Source: Chromatiales bacterium
Lineage (GTDB): Bacteria; Pseudomonadota; Gammaproteobacteria; Steroidobacterales; GCA-2729495
Length of the DNA: 64,000 nucleotides
Reading direction: 5' to 3'
Assembly: GCA_016789845.1 (NCBI GenBank)
Contig: JAEUQA010000017.1
Coordinates: 1-64,000, forward strand
Part shown: one piece after another, positions 52,063 to 59,688 of the stretch
Position numbering within the stretch: position 1 is the first letter of the stretch
Layout: every line of letters begins with the position of its first letter
The notes under the pieces: generated by a model
Seen by the model: only the letters and a program-made list of their open reading frames with translations
The model's database searches: none
What the model was told of the DNA's origin: nothing
Made by a program: the position numbers and the translations under genes

Positions 52063-52900
52063 ACGCTTCACCGGTTCGAAGACCTACGTCGCCACCGACG
52101 ACCTGCGCCTCTCCGTCAACGCGGCGATCACGCTTGGCCGGCCCCTGCTGATCAAGGGCGAGCCGGGCACCGGCAAGACCCGCCTGGCGGAGGAGGTGGC
52201 CCGGGGGCTCGGCATGCCATTGCTGGAGTGGCACATCAAGTCCACCACGAAGGCGCAGCAGGGCCTCTACGAGTACGACGCGGTGTCCCGCCTGCGGGAC
52301 TCCCAGCTAGGCGACCCGAAGGTCCACGACATCGCCAACTACATCGTGCCCGGGATGCTCTGGCAGGCCTTCGAGAGCGACACGCCGGTGGTGCTGCTGA
52401 TCGACGAGATCGACAAGGCGGACATCGAGTTCCCCAATGACCTGCTGCGGGAGCTGGACCGGATGGAGTTCTACGTCTACGAGACGCGGCAGCTCATCCG
52501 GGCGAAGCAGCGGCCCCTGGTCTTCATCACCAGCAACAACGAGAAGGACCTGCCGGACGCCTTCCTGCGCCGCTGCTTCTTCCACTACATCCGGTTCCCC
52601 GATAAGGAAACCATGGAGCAGATCGTCGAGGTGCACTACCCGGGGATCAAGAAGGCCCTGCTCAGGGAGGCCCTGGAGGCCTTCTTCGCGGTCCGGGAGG
52701 TGCCGGGGCTGAAGAAGAAGCCGTCCACGTCCGAGCTGCTGGACTGGCTGAAGCTGCTGCTGGCCGAGGACATCCCGCCGGAGGCCCTCCGCACCGACGA
52801 CCGGAAATCCATCATCCCGCCGCTGCACGGGGCGCTGCTGAAGAACGAGCAGGACGTGCACCTGTTCGAGCGCCTGGTGTTCATGTCCCGGCGGAGTTAG
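52055..52900 (+). CDS. MoxR-type AAA+ ATPase
   Basis: The 281-aa protein is a MoxR-family AAA+ ATPase, a chaperone-like protein that typically works with a VWA-domain partner to insert metals or mature enzymes. Walker A is LLIKGEPGTGKTRLAEEVAR near residue 32, Walker B is VVLLIDEIDKADIEFPNDLL near 111, and sensor 1 is VFITSNNEKDLPDAFLRRC near 152. The VWA gene downstream is the expected partner. The ATG lies inside a palindromic element, so the first codons (MSP) derive from it; no better start exists upstream because of the palindrome and terminator. No Shine-Dalgarno is visible outside the hairpin. Confidence 0.92.
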   Translation: MSPRFTGSKTYVATDDLRLSVNAAITLGRPLLIKGEPGTGKTRLAEEVARGLGMPLLEWHIKSTTKAQQGLYEYDAVSRLRDSQLGDPKVHDIANYIVPGMLWQAFESDTPVVLLIDEIDKADIEFPNDLLRELDRMEFYVYETRQLIRAKQRPLVFITSNNEKDLPDAFLRRCFFHYIRFPDKETMEQIVEVHYPGIKKALLREALEAFFAVREVPGLKKKPSTSELLDWLKLLLAEDIPPEALRTDDRKSIIPPLHGALLKNEQDVHLFERLVFMSRRS

Positions 52901-52993
52901 GGGACATGCCTGATTTCCCGAGACCGCAACAGGCGTGAGCCTTAGTCCCGGGAAATCAGGCATGTCCCCGTGCAGGAAATCAGGCATGTCCCC
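52900..52993. repeat. GGGGACATGCC palindrome with an extra half copy
   Basis: Arms GGGGACATGCCTGATTTCCC (52900-52919) and its reverse complement (52950-52969) flank a 30-base loop. A third, half copy ends at 52993, directly before the VWA start codon. The first arm overlaps the last base of the moxR-like stop codon. Confidence 0.9.
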
Positions 52994-54184
52994 ATGCTGA
53001 GCCAGTTCTTCTTCACGCTGCGCGAGCACCAGGTGCCGGTCACGATCCCGGAGTACCTGACGCTGCTCGAGGCGCTGAAGGGCGATGTCATCGGCCCCAA
53101 CATCGACGAGTTCTACCTGCTGGCCCGCTCGGCGCTGGTGAAGGACGAGACCCACTTCGACAAGTTCGACCGGGCCTTCGCCGCGTTCTACAGGGGCGTG
53201 GAGGCGGCCACCGGCCCCAGCCACGAGATCCCGCTGGAGTGGCTGCGGAAGCAGGCGGAGCTGAACCTCTCGGCCGAAGAGAAGGCCCTCATCGAATCGC
53301 TCGGCGGCTGGGACGAGCTGATGAAGCGCTTCCGGGAGCGGCTCGAGGAGCAGAAGGAGCGGCACGAGGGGGGCAAGAAGTGGATCGGCACCGCGGGCAA
53401 GTCCCCGTTCGGAGCCTACGGCTTCAACCCCGAGGGCATCCGCATCGGCCAGCAGGAGTCCCGCAATCGCTCGGCGGTGAAGGTCTGGGACGCCAGGGAG
53501 TTCCGCAACCTGGACGGCGACGTGCAACTCGGCACCCGCAACCTCAAGGTGGCCCTGCGGCGGCTGCGCCGTTTCGCCCGGGAGGGCGCGGCCAGCGAGC
53601 TGGACCTGGACAGCACCATCGACCATACCGCCCGCAATGCGGGCCTGCTCGACCTGCAGCTCCGGCCGGAACGGCACAACGCGGTGAAGGTGCTGCTGCT
53701 GCTGGACATCGGCGGCTCCATGGACGAGCACTCGCGCCTCTGCTCGGAGCTGTTCTCCGCCGCGCGGGCCGAGTTCAGGCACCTGGAGTTCTTCTATTTC
53801 CACAACTGCGTCTACGACCACGTCTGGAACGACAACCGCCGCCGCCACGGCGCCCGCACGGCCACCTGGGACCTGATGCACAGGTTCAATGCCGACTACC
53901 GGCTGATCTTCGTCGGCGACGCCACCATGAGCCCCTTCGAGATCCTCCGCCCCGGCGGGTCGCTGGAATACATGAACGAGGACGCCGGCGCCGATTGGCT
54001 GCAGCGCCTGACCGACGTCTACCAGCGCTCCATCTGGCTTAACCCGACACCGGAGGAAAACTGGGGCTACCACTACACCATCGGCGTGATCCGCGACCTG
54101 ATGGGCGGCCGGATGTTCCCCCTTACCCTGGACGGCCTGGAGCGGGGCATGCGCGCCCTGGCCCGCAAAGGCCCTCTCCTGTAG
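52994..54184 (+). CDS. VWA-domain (CoxE-like) protein, MoxR partner
   Basis: The 396-aa product has a helical N-terminal part (LSQFFFTLREHQVPVTIPEY) and a C-terminal von Willebrand A domain. Its MIDAS-type sequence is LLLLDIGGSMDEHSRLCSEL near residue 232, the DIGGS variant typical of this CoxE-like subfamily in place of DxSxS. FVGDATMSPFEIL near 309 gives later metal-site residues. It probably acts with the preceding MoxR ATPase in maturation of an unidentified target. The ATG at 52994 directly follows a GGGGACATGCC half palindrome; the in-frame GTG at 52970 would start inside it. Its stop TAG is within a REP. Confidence 0.87.
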   Translation: MLSQFFFTLREHQVPVTIPEYLTLLEALKGDVIGPNIDEFYLLARSALVKDETHFDKFDRAFAAFYRGVEAATGPSHEIPLEWLRKQAELNLSAEEKALIESLGGWDELMKRFRERLEEQKERHEGGKKWIGTAGKSPFGAYGFNPEGIRIGQQESRNRSAVKVWDAREFRNLDGDVQLGTRNLKVALRRLRRFAREGAASELDLDSTIDHTARNAGLLDLQLRPERHNAVKVLLLLDIGGSMDEHSRLCSELFSAARAEFRHLEFFYFHNCVYDHVWNDNRRRHGARTATWDLMHRFNADYRLIFVGDATMSPFEILRPGGSLEYMNEDAGADWLQRLTDVYQRSIWLNPTPEENWGYHYTIGVIRDLMGGRMFPLTLDGLERGMRALARKGPLL

Positions 54185-54203
54185 GAGCGCCTTTAGGCGC
54201 GAC
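54181..54203 (+). repeat. REP element supplying the VWA-gene stop codon
   Basis: GTAGGAGCGCCTTTAGGC followed by GCGAC; bases 2-4 (TAG) end the VWA gene. Confidence 0.9.
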
Positions 54204-54214
54204 CCGCAAACCTC

Positions 54215-54997
54215 ATGCCCCAAAAACTCCCCGCCCTCTTCCTCGGCCACGGCAACCCCATGAACGCCCTGGCCACCAACCCCTGGACCGAAGCCTGGTC
54301 CCGGCTCGGCCGGGAAACCGGCAAGCCCCGGGCCGTGCTCTGCATCTCCGCCCACTGGTACGGCCCGGGCTGCAGCGTGACCGCGATGGCGACGCCCCGC
54401 ACGATCCACGACTTCGGCGGCTTTCCCCGGGAACTCTTCGAGGTGCAGTACCCGGCGCCCGGGGATCCGGCGCTCGCGGAACGGGTGCGATCACTGCTGG
54501 CGCCCGTGGACGTCGCACCCGATCACGACTGGGGTCTCGACCACGGTGCCTGGTCCGTACTAATCAAGGTCTTTCCCGCCGCCGACGTGCCGGTGGTGCA
54601 GCTCCGCATCGACGCGACCCGGCCGCCTGCCTGGCACTACGCCCTGGGCCGCGCCCTGCGTCCGCTGCGGGAGGAGGGCGTGCTGATCGTGGGCAGCGGC
54701 AACCTGGTGCACAACCTGCAGCAGTACGGCTGGGGCGAGCCGGAGAGACCCGCCTATGACTGGGCCACGCGCTTCGAGGCCCGGGCCCGGGCGCTGATCG
54801 CTGCCGGCGACCACGAGCCCCTGATCGGCTACGAGCAGCTGGGTCGGGACGCCCGGCTCAGCATCCCGACCCCGGAGCACTACCTGCCGCTGCTCTACGT
54901 CCTGGGGGCACAGGAGGAAGGGGAGGCCGTGTCCTTCCCCGTCGAAGGCACGGACGGCGGCTCGATCTCGATGCTGGCCGTGCAGGTGGGCCAGTAG
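54215..54997 (+). CDS. ygiD: YgiD-type 4,5-DOPA dioxygenase extradiol
   Basis: The 260-aa protein belongs to the YgiD/DODA class III extradiol ring-cleavage dioxygenases. Zinc or iron ligands are expected in LFLGHGNPMNAL near residue 12, CISAHWYGPGC near 45, and the downstream LIVGSGNLVHNL near 162. Other conserved parts are IHDFGGFPRELFEVQYPAPG and DWGLDHGAWSVLI. It is a cytosolic enzyme acting on catechol substrates in vitro; the physiological substrate is unclear. It lies just after the MoxR-VWA pair, separated by a REP, and its own TAG is supplied by the following REP. Confidence 0.9.
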   Translation: MPQKLPALFLGHGNPMNALATNPWTEAWSRLGRETGKPRAVLCISAHWYGPGCSVTAMATPRTIHDFGGFPRELFEVQYPAPGDPALAERVRSLLAPVDVAPDHDWGLDHGAWSVLIKVFPAADVPVVQLRIDATRPPAWHYALGRALRPLREEGVLIVGSGNLVHNLQQYGWGEPERPAYDWATRFEARARALIAAGDHEPLIGYEQLGRDARLSIPTPEHYLPLLYVLGAQEEGEAVSFPVEGTDGGSISMLAVQVGQ

Positions 54998-55016
54998 GAG
55001 CGGCTTCAGCCGCGAC
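54994..55016 (+). repeat. REP element supplying the ygiD stop codon
   Basis: GTAGGAGCGGCTTCAGCC followed by GCGAC; its TAG is the stop codon of the dioxygenase gene. This is the same variant as the three copies inside hsdR. Confidence 0.92.
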
Positions 55017-55051
55017 CGCCCATTTCTGCGGCCAATGCCCGGAAATACGGC

Positions 55052-55081
55052 TTGACCCGATTTCCATTACCCGGGTAATGT
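55052..55081 (+). promoter_or_regulatory. Candidate vapBC promoter and operator
   Basis: TTGACC (55052-55057) and TAATGT (55076-55081) are 18 bases apart, a plausible sigma-70 pair. A perfect 16-bp palindrome CATTACCCGGGTAATG (55065-55080) overlaps the spacer and -10. This fits autorepression by the AbrB-type antitoxin, as is common for toxin-antitoxin operons. Confidence 0.62.
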
Positions 55082-55088
55082 AGTCCTC

Positions 55089-55352
55089 ATGGTCACCGCA
55101 AACTCCCGCCTGACGGCCCAGGGCCAGATTTCCGTCCCGGCCGAGATCCGCCGCAAGCTCGGCCTCGGGCCCGGCGCGGTCCTGGAGTGGCGCGAGGTGG
55201 AGGGCGAGGTCGTCGTCCGGCGCGCCGGTCGGTATACCTCGGCGGACATCCGGCGCGCACTCTTTCCAAAGGGACTCCCCGCGGGCCGCGGCCCCGTGGA
55301 CACGAAGGCCGCCCTCCGGGAGCACGCCCGCCAGCGCCATGCGCGCCGTTGA
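55089..55352 (+). CDS. vapB: AbrB/MazE-type antitoxin (VapB)
   Basis: The 87-aa protein carries a swapped-hairpin AbrB DNA-binding domain: TAQGQISVPAEIRRKLGLGP then VLEWREVEGEVVVRR. The basic C-terminal tail would wrap and inhibit the toxin. It overlaps the PIN-domain toxin gene by 14 bases. A 16-bp palindrome in its promoter is a likely binding site. This is a standard type II toxin-antitoxin arrangement, with antitoxin first. Confidence 0.87.
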   Translation: MVTANSRLTAQGQISVPAEIRRKLGLGPGAVLEWREVEGEVVVRRAGRYTSADIRRALFPKGLPAGRGPVDTKAALREHARQRHARR

Positions 55353-55719
55353 TACGAACCTGCTGATCAGGCTCCTCACCGGCGACGATGAAGCCCAGGC
55401 CAGGGTTGCGGAGGACTTCATCGCCGCCGGCGCCTGGATCCCCCACATCGTCCTCGCGGAGGCAACCTGGGTCCTCGCCTCCGCGTTCGATCTCGGCCGC
55501 CCGAAGATTGCCGAGGCGGTCGACATGCTTCTGAACCACAACTCCCTGGCCGTCCAGGACAGCGAGGTCGTGTCCGCGGCCCTGGCCAATTTCCGCGAGT
55601 ACGCAGGCGTCGAGTTCTCGGACTGCCTTGCCCTCGAGACCGCCCGCCGTGCCGGACACCTGCCCTTCGGCACCTTCGACAAGCGCTTCGGCCGGCTGCC
55701 GGGGGTGCTGCGCCTCTAG
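55339..55719 (+). CDS. vapC: PIN-domain ribonuclease toxin (VapC)
   Basis: The 126-aa protein is a PIN-domain toxin that cleaves RNA, typically tRNA or rRNA. The acidic catalytic residues are all present: AVDTNLLIRLL (Asp, near 4), HIVLAEATWVL (Glu, near 43), FSDCLALETAR (Asp, near 95) and FGTFDKRFG (Asp, near 114). It starts inside the end of vapB. No truncation is visible, so the pair is probably active. Confidence 0.88.
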   Translation: MRAVDTNLLIRLLTGDDEAQARVAEDFIAAGAWIPHIVLAEATWVLASAFDLGRPKIAEAVDMLLNHNSLAVQDSEVVSAALANFREYAGVEFSDCLALETARRAGHLPFGTFDKRFGRLPGVLRL

Positions 55720-55753
55720 TGATCGCTGGAGGCGCCGCACCCTGTCTCGCGCC

Positions 55754-58036
55754 CTACCCGTCGATCAAGGCGAACCCCCACCAGCTCTCCTCCGTCACCC
55801 CGTCCAGCAGCCGCTGCACCGCCGCCCGCGCCTTGCGCACTTCCCGGCTGCTGAACACGTCGCCCTCCAGCGCCGCGCGCTGTTCGGCTGTGAGCCAGCT
55901 GCCCGCCGGAGAGTGGGCCAGCACGGCCACGAAGATCCGCGCGTAGTCGTCCTTGCCGGCGTGGGCGAGGGCGCGGAGCTGGTTCATGATGTGCTCGGGG
56001 ACGCCAAGGCTTTCCAGCAGGTCGAGCGACATCGGGTTTTCCTGCGGGTCGTTCTCCAGGAGCAGTTCGAGCACCTCCCGGGGCGTGGCGCCGGTTCCGG
56101 AGCTCTCTGCACCGAATTCGTCTGCGTCGTCCCGGTAGCTCGCATGCGCTTCCCGGGGGTAGCTGGGCAGATCGTCGCTCGCCCGACTTGCCCAGACCAG
56201 CCCCCGGGTCCGCTTCACCAAGCGGTCGGAAAGGTCCATGTCGGAAAGGTCCAGGTCGCAACGGTCCATGGATGGCTGCGGGAGGGACGCCGATCGGGCC
56301 AGGGCCGGAACGGCGCCCACCCCACCCCAGCCCGCCGCCAGCATCTGGGGCACCGCCGCCAGCACGGGGTGCCGGGCCGGCTTCTCGCCCGCCGCCCGCT
56401 CCTGCACCACCACGAAGCTGGTGTGCCGGGACACGAGCTGGTGCCGCTCCGCCAGCGCGGCGGCCTCCTCGTCGGGCAGGGCCGCCAGCCGGAGCGCCGC
56501 CGCTACCCGGGGCAGCAGTTCCAGCCCCGACACCGCAGCAACCGGGCAACTCAGGACCAGGTCGCCTTCCGCCATCCCGGCAATGGTCACGCGCACCTCG
56601 CCGGCCGGTGCCGACCGGAAGCCTGCCATCAGGTGCAGCGTGTCGCCGGAGAAGACCATCGCGGGCAGGGGCGCGGTCCACTCAGGACTAACGGGCCAGT
56701 CCACCGCGGCGATGCGCTTGGGCGCTTCCCGCATCCGCTGGAACGTGCGGACGATGGCGCCCTCGATGTCCTCGCTGGGGCTGACGAACTCCACGGCGCC
56801 GCCGGTCTTCTCGCTGAGGAGCCGGGCCAGGCCTTCCGCCGGCGCCGCGCCCACCGCCACCACGAACAGCCGGTGCCCGGAGCGGGCGGCGAGGTCCACC
56901 ACCGGCTCCACGGCCCAGACTTCGCCATCGGTGATGAGGAGGAGGTCCCTGGGCGCGCCGAGGGGCGTGTCCTTGTGGGTGCGAATGCCGATGGCCGCCT
57001 GCAGGGCGCCCGCCAGCTCCGTGCCGCCCAGGTCCGCGTCCATCTCCCGCACCGCGTGGGACAGCTGGGCGATGGCCGGCGCGTCGGCGCTCACCATGCC
57101 TTGCGTGAGATGCTCGAAACGGCTGCCGAAGCGCGTCAGGCTCACCGCATCCGCGGGCCCGAGCCGCCCCAGCACCGCGAGCAGGGCGCGGCGCGCCTGG
57201 GCGATGCTGTCGCCGCCCATGGAGCCGGAGCAGTCCACCACCAGCTTGAGCGCGACCGGCCGCGTCTCGCCGGTGCCCAGACGGGTGTCCAGGCTCACCA
57301 GGCTGACGAAGCCGTCGCCGTCCGGTGCCGTGAGGCTGGCCGATTCCGTGACCGCGCCGGTGAGCTGCAGGATGAAGTCCCGGTCCAGCTCCGCGCCCTT
57401 CGCCAGCGTCACCCGCATCCCGCCGTCCATGGCCGAAACCTGCATGGTGTGGCTGGGCGAGCTGAACGCGGCCCGGGCCTGGTCGCCCAGCACCTGGATC
57501 TCGAGGGAGAAGGGGTAGGCAGCCAGCAGCGCCACGCCCGGCACCTGGTGGGGCTGGAGGCCGCCGGCCACCGCGTCCCCGTAGCGCGGCGCGATGACGG
57601 TCGGCACGCAGAGGCGGACGTAGTCCTCGTGCCGGTCCAGCAGCTCGGCGTACCGGTAGCGGATCACCGCCTGCTCGCCGGCCAGCAGGTTGCCGAGGCT
57701 GAGCGTGTACAGCCCGTCGCCGGCCTGCTCCAGCAGCGCGGCGGTATTGCCTTCCTCCATCGCCTCTTCGTACCGCTCGGACGCCTCCTTCCGGCGCACG
57801 GCAACGCCCGACAGCCTGCGCGCGCCGATCTCGAGGTCGAGGCCGAGCAGCACGGCCCGGTGGGGCACGGGGAAGGTGTACACCGCCTCGATGTTGGCCG
57901 TGCCGGTGTTCCGGTAGGTCTGCTCGACGGTGAGCTCGAAGAGGAGGCCGTTGAGCCTGCCCCGGGCGGTGACGCCCTGGAGGGGCACCGGGGTGCCGTG
58001 GGTGGATTCGAGGACTGCCTTTGCTTCCGCGCTCAT
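55754..58036 (-). CDS. VIT and VWA domain protein
   Basis: The 760-aa protein has an N-terminal VIT domain (GRLNGLLFELTVEQTYRNTG to TFPVPHRAVLLGLDLEIGAR) and a central VWA domain. The complete MIDAS is LVVDCSGSMGGDS near residue 258, then GGTELAGAL near 329 and LLLITDGEVW near 355. A long, low-complexity C-terminal region follows, ending in a helical domain (EESWWGFALIDG). There is no signal peptide, so it is probably cytoplasmic. It overlaps the MerR-type gene in ATGA and is co-transcribed with it, the regulator first. VIT-VWA/MerR pairs recur in bacteria; the function is unknown. Confidence 0.88.
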   Translation of the reverse strand: MSAEAKAVLESTHGTPVPLQGVTARGRLNGLLFELTVEQTYRNTGTANIEAVYTFPVPHRAVLLGLDLEIGARRLSGVAVRRKEASERYEEAMEEGNTAALLEQAGDGLYTLSLGNLLAGEQAVIRYRYAELLDRHEDYVRLCVPTVIAPRYGDAVAGGLQPHQVPGVALLAAYPFSLEIQVLGDQARAAFSSPSHTMQVSAMDGGMRVTLAKGAELDRDFILQLTGAVTESASLTAPDGDGFVSLVSLDTRLGTGETRPVALKLVVDCSGSMGGDSIAQARRALLAVLGRLGPADAVSLTRFGSRFEHLTQGMVSADAPAIAQLSHAVREMDADLGGTELAGALQAAIGIRTHKDTPLGAPRDLLLITDGEVWAVEPVVDLAARSGHRLFVVAVGAAPAEGLARLLSEKTGGAVEFVSPSEDIEGAIVRTFQRMREAPKRIAAVDWPVSPEWTAPLPAMVFSGDTLHLMAGFRSAPAGEVRVTIAGMAEGDLVLSCPVAAVSGLELLPRVAAALRLAALPDEEAAALAERHQLVSRHTSFVVVQERAAGEKPARHPVLAAVPQMLAAGWGGVGAVPALARSASLPQPSMDRCDLDLSDMDLSDRLVKRTRGLVWASRASDDLPSYPREAHASYRDDADEFGAESSGTGATPREVLELLLENDPQENPMSLDLLESLGVPEHIMNQLRALAHAGKDDYARIFVAVLAHSPAGSWLTAEQRAALEGDVFSSREVRKARAAVQRLLDGVTEESWWGFALIDG

Positions 58037-58476
58037 TCGCCTTGCTCCTTGTTGTTCGCCGACCGTGTGATTTCGCTGTAGCTATCCAGGACGCTCTTGA
58101 ACAGTTTCCGCACCTCCTCGGGTTTCAGCCCGGCCCGCCCAGGCTCGATCACCAGCTCCACCCCGTCCGCCACGACCAGGTGGCTCATGACCTCCACGGA
58201 CCCGGGCTTCCGGGGCTTCGGCGCCGGCACTCCCGGCTCGTCGCCCCGGAGCAGCTCGCTGATACGCTCCAGGGACAGCCCACCCTCGGTCCATTTCCGG
58301 ATGGTCAGGAGCTGCTGCAGGTGCCGGTCGGTGTAGTACGCCCCGCGGGTGGCCCCGATGGGCGGGTCCACCAGTTTCAGCTGGATGTAGTAGCGCACCG
58401 TGCGGCGCGGCAAGCCGGCCAGGGTGCAGAGGGTGTCCAGGGGGTACTGGGTGGGGGTGTTCGCTGGCGTGTTCAT
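58033..58476 (-). CDS. MerR-family transcriptional regulator
   Basis: The 147-aa product has a MerR-type winged helix-turn-helix at the N-terminus: LDTLCTLAGLPRRTVRYYIQ, GATRGAYYTDRHLQQLLTIR and GLSLERISELLRGDE. The C-terminal part lacks the usual metal-binding cysteines and contains MSHLVVADGVELVIEPGRAG. The regulator and the VIT-VWA protein overlap by four bases. A dyad CCAGTGATACTGG sits in its promoter, so it probably regulates this operon. Confidence 0.86.
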   Translation of the reverse strand: MNTPANTPTQYPLDTLCTLAGLPRRTVRYYIQLKLVDPPIGATRGAYYTDRHLQQLLTIRKWTEGGLSLERISELLRGDEPGVPAPKPRKPGSVEVMSHLVVADGVELVIEPGRAGLKPEEVRKLFKSVLDSYSEITRSANNKEQGE

Positions 58477-58484
58477 GGGGGTGA

Positions 58485-58520
58485 TTTATACACCAGTGAT
58501 ACTGGCGTAAACAAGTGTCC
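58485..58520 (-). promoter_or_regulatory. Promoter and operator of the MerR/VIT-VWA operon
   Basis: On the minus strand, TTGTTT and TATAAA are separated by 18 bases that contain the dyad CCAGTATCACTGG (plus-strand 58493-58505). A dyad inside a lengthened spacer is the classic MerR-family operator layout. Confidence 0.6.
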
Positions 58521-58543
58521 CAATGAACGGGGTGCTGGCGGAG

Positions 58544-58978
58544 CTAGTTCATGGACGCCAACTGGTCGCGGATGCTGCGGGCCTGAAGCCGGGTCGTGTC
58601 ATTGGCTCCGGCGACACATTCCAGGACAGGTCGAAGGGCGGCTGCCGGGAGACGGAGTGCTTCTGCCAGTACTCCCCTGCGGACCTGTCCGGCGGCTGCA
58701 GCATCGTCCAGGTCGCCCAGGAAACGAAGATCCAGCCACGACTTGCTGCCCAGGGGGCCACCGAGCACGCCCAGGTAGTACCCCGGATAGGGATCCCCGT
58801 GGAAGCAGGGCGGACTCTCCCGCCTGCCGTGCGCCTGGCTTGTGAGGAGGCGGGCGACAATGTCGTCGCCGGGCGTGTGGGCAAGGACCAGGAAGAACTT
58901 GGGCAAGAGCTCCCCGGTTGCCGGATCGCTATAGAACTCCCGGTGCCGATAGATGGCACCGATCTGCAGCGCAGGCAT
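58544..58978 (-). CDS. Hypothetical protein, possible toxin partner of the Panacea protein
   Basis: The 144-aa protein begins MPALQIGAIYRHREFYSDPA and contains GELLPKFFLVLAHTPGDDIV then ARLLTSQAHGR. This looks like a small beta-barrel domain faintly resembling PemK/MazF-type toxins. It starts 8 bases after the Panacea-domain gene on the same strand. Panacea proteins act as antitoxins to very diverse toxins in panAT operons, so a toxin role is possible. I recognise no catalytic residues. Confidence 0.6.
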   Translation of the reverse strand: MPALQIGAIYRHREFYSDPATGELLPKFFLVLAHTPGDDIVARLLTSQAHGRRESPPCFHGDPYPGYYLGVLGGPLGSKSWLDLRFLGDLDDAAAAGQVRRGVLAEALRLPAAALRPVLECVAGANDTTRLQARSIRDQLASMN

Positions 58979-58986
58979 ACCGCGGC

Positions 58987-59553
58987 TCAGTGCGGCCGCG
59001 AATCGGCCGCCGCGATGGCCTCGTACTCCTCCGCGGCGCCGAGAATGGCGTCCCTGTTCGGATCGGTGTCGGTAACCGCGAGCCCGTAGGGGATACGTTC
59101 GTTGGCTCCCCGCCCGTTATCCCAGATCTTGTCCCAGGGGCCACGCTCGGCGTGGGTGAAGCTGATCAGGGGCTTCGTCACCTCGTCCCGATACTTGGCC
59201 GCGAGCTCCTCCATGAGGCGCAGTTCCCGGGGTGTGAACTGGCTGTCGTCGAACTTCGCCTTCGCCACCACCCGTTCCCGGGTGTAGTCGATGACCCGCT
59301 CGGGAACGATGTCGATCGCCGCCGCGAGGTCGCCTTGCAGTTGCTCCCATTCCTGGGCCAGTTCCAGGGGCACGGGGCCGAGCCGCCAGGCGAGGTAGTC
59401 GAGGCCGGTGACGCTGCGGCCGGTTTCGCGAAAGTGGCCGAAATCGAGCAGATACAGCAGCTTGAACAGCTTCACCTTGCCGCAATAGCGGGTGTTCGCC
59501 GCGAAATAGACGACGGCATTGATGAGCTTGGTGCGGTTGGGGTTGGTCAGCAT
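58987..59553 (-). CDS. Panacea-domain (DUF4065) protein, probable antitoxin
   Basis: The 188-aa protein matches the Panacea/SocA (DUF4065) domain. Typical segments are LINAVVYFAANTRYCGKVKL, FKLLYLLDFGHFRETGRSV, GLDYLAWRLGPVPLELAQEW and later FTPRELRLMEELAAKYRD. Panacea domains neutralise partner toxins (PanAT) or act as proteolytic adaptors, as with SocA. It is the first gene of a two-gene unit and diverges from hsdR, with 135 bases between the starts. Confidence 0.85.
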   Translation of the reverse strand: MLTNPNRTKLINAVVYFAANTRYCGKVKLFKLLYLLDFGHFRETGRSVTGLDYLAWRLGPVPLELAQEWEQLQGDLAAAIDIVPERVIDYTRERVVAKAKFDDSQFTPRELRLMEELAAKYRDEVTKPLISFTHAERGPWDKIWDNGRGANERIPYGLAVTDTDPNRDAILGAAEEYEAIAAADSRPH

Positions 59554-59688
59554 GGCTTGCCCGGCTAAGGTACGGATCGCGGCGCCGGGACGCTAGGGCC
59601 AGATCTCCAGACTTGCCACAGAAATGGGCATAAGACGGCCCCGGACCGCCCACACGAATGATGCAAAAGGGGCCGCGGCTGTGGTCCC

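Noticed and set aside
55628-58081. 817-aa plus-strand open frame opposite the VIT-VWA gene
   Set aside because: It overlaps vapC and the VIT-VWA gene and has biased, low-complexity composition. The minus strand carries intact VIT and MIDAS motifs.
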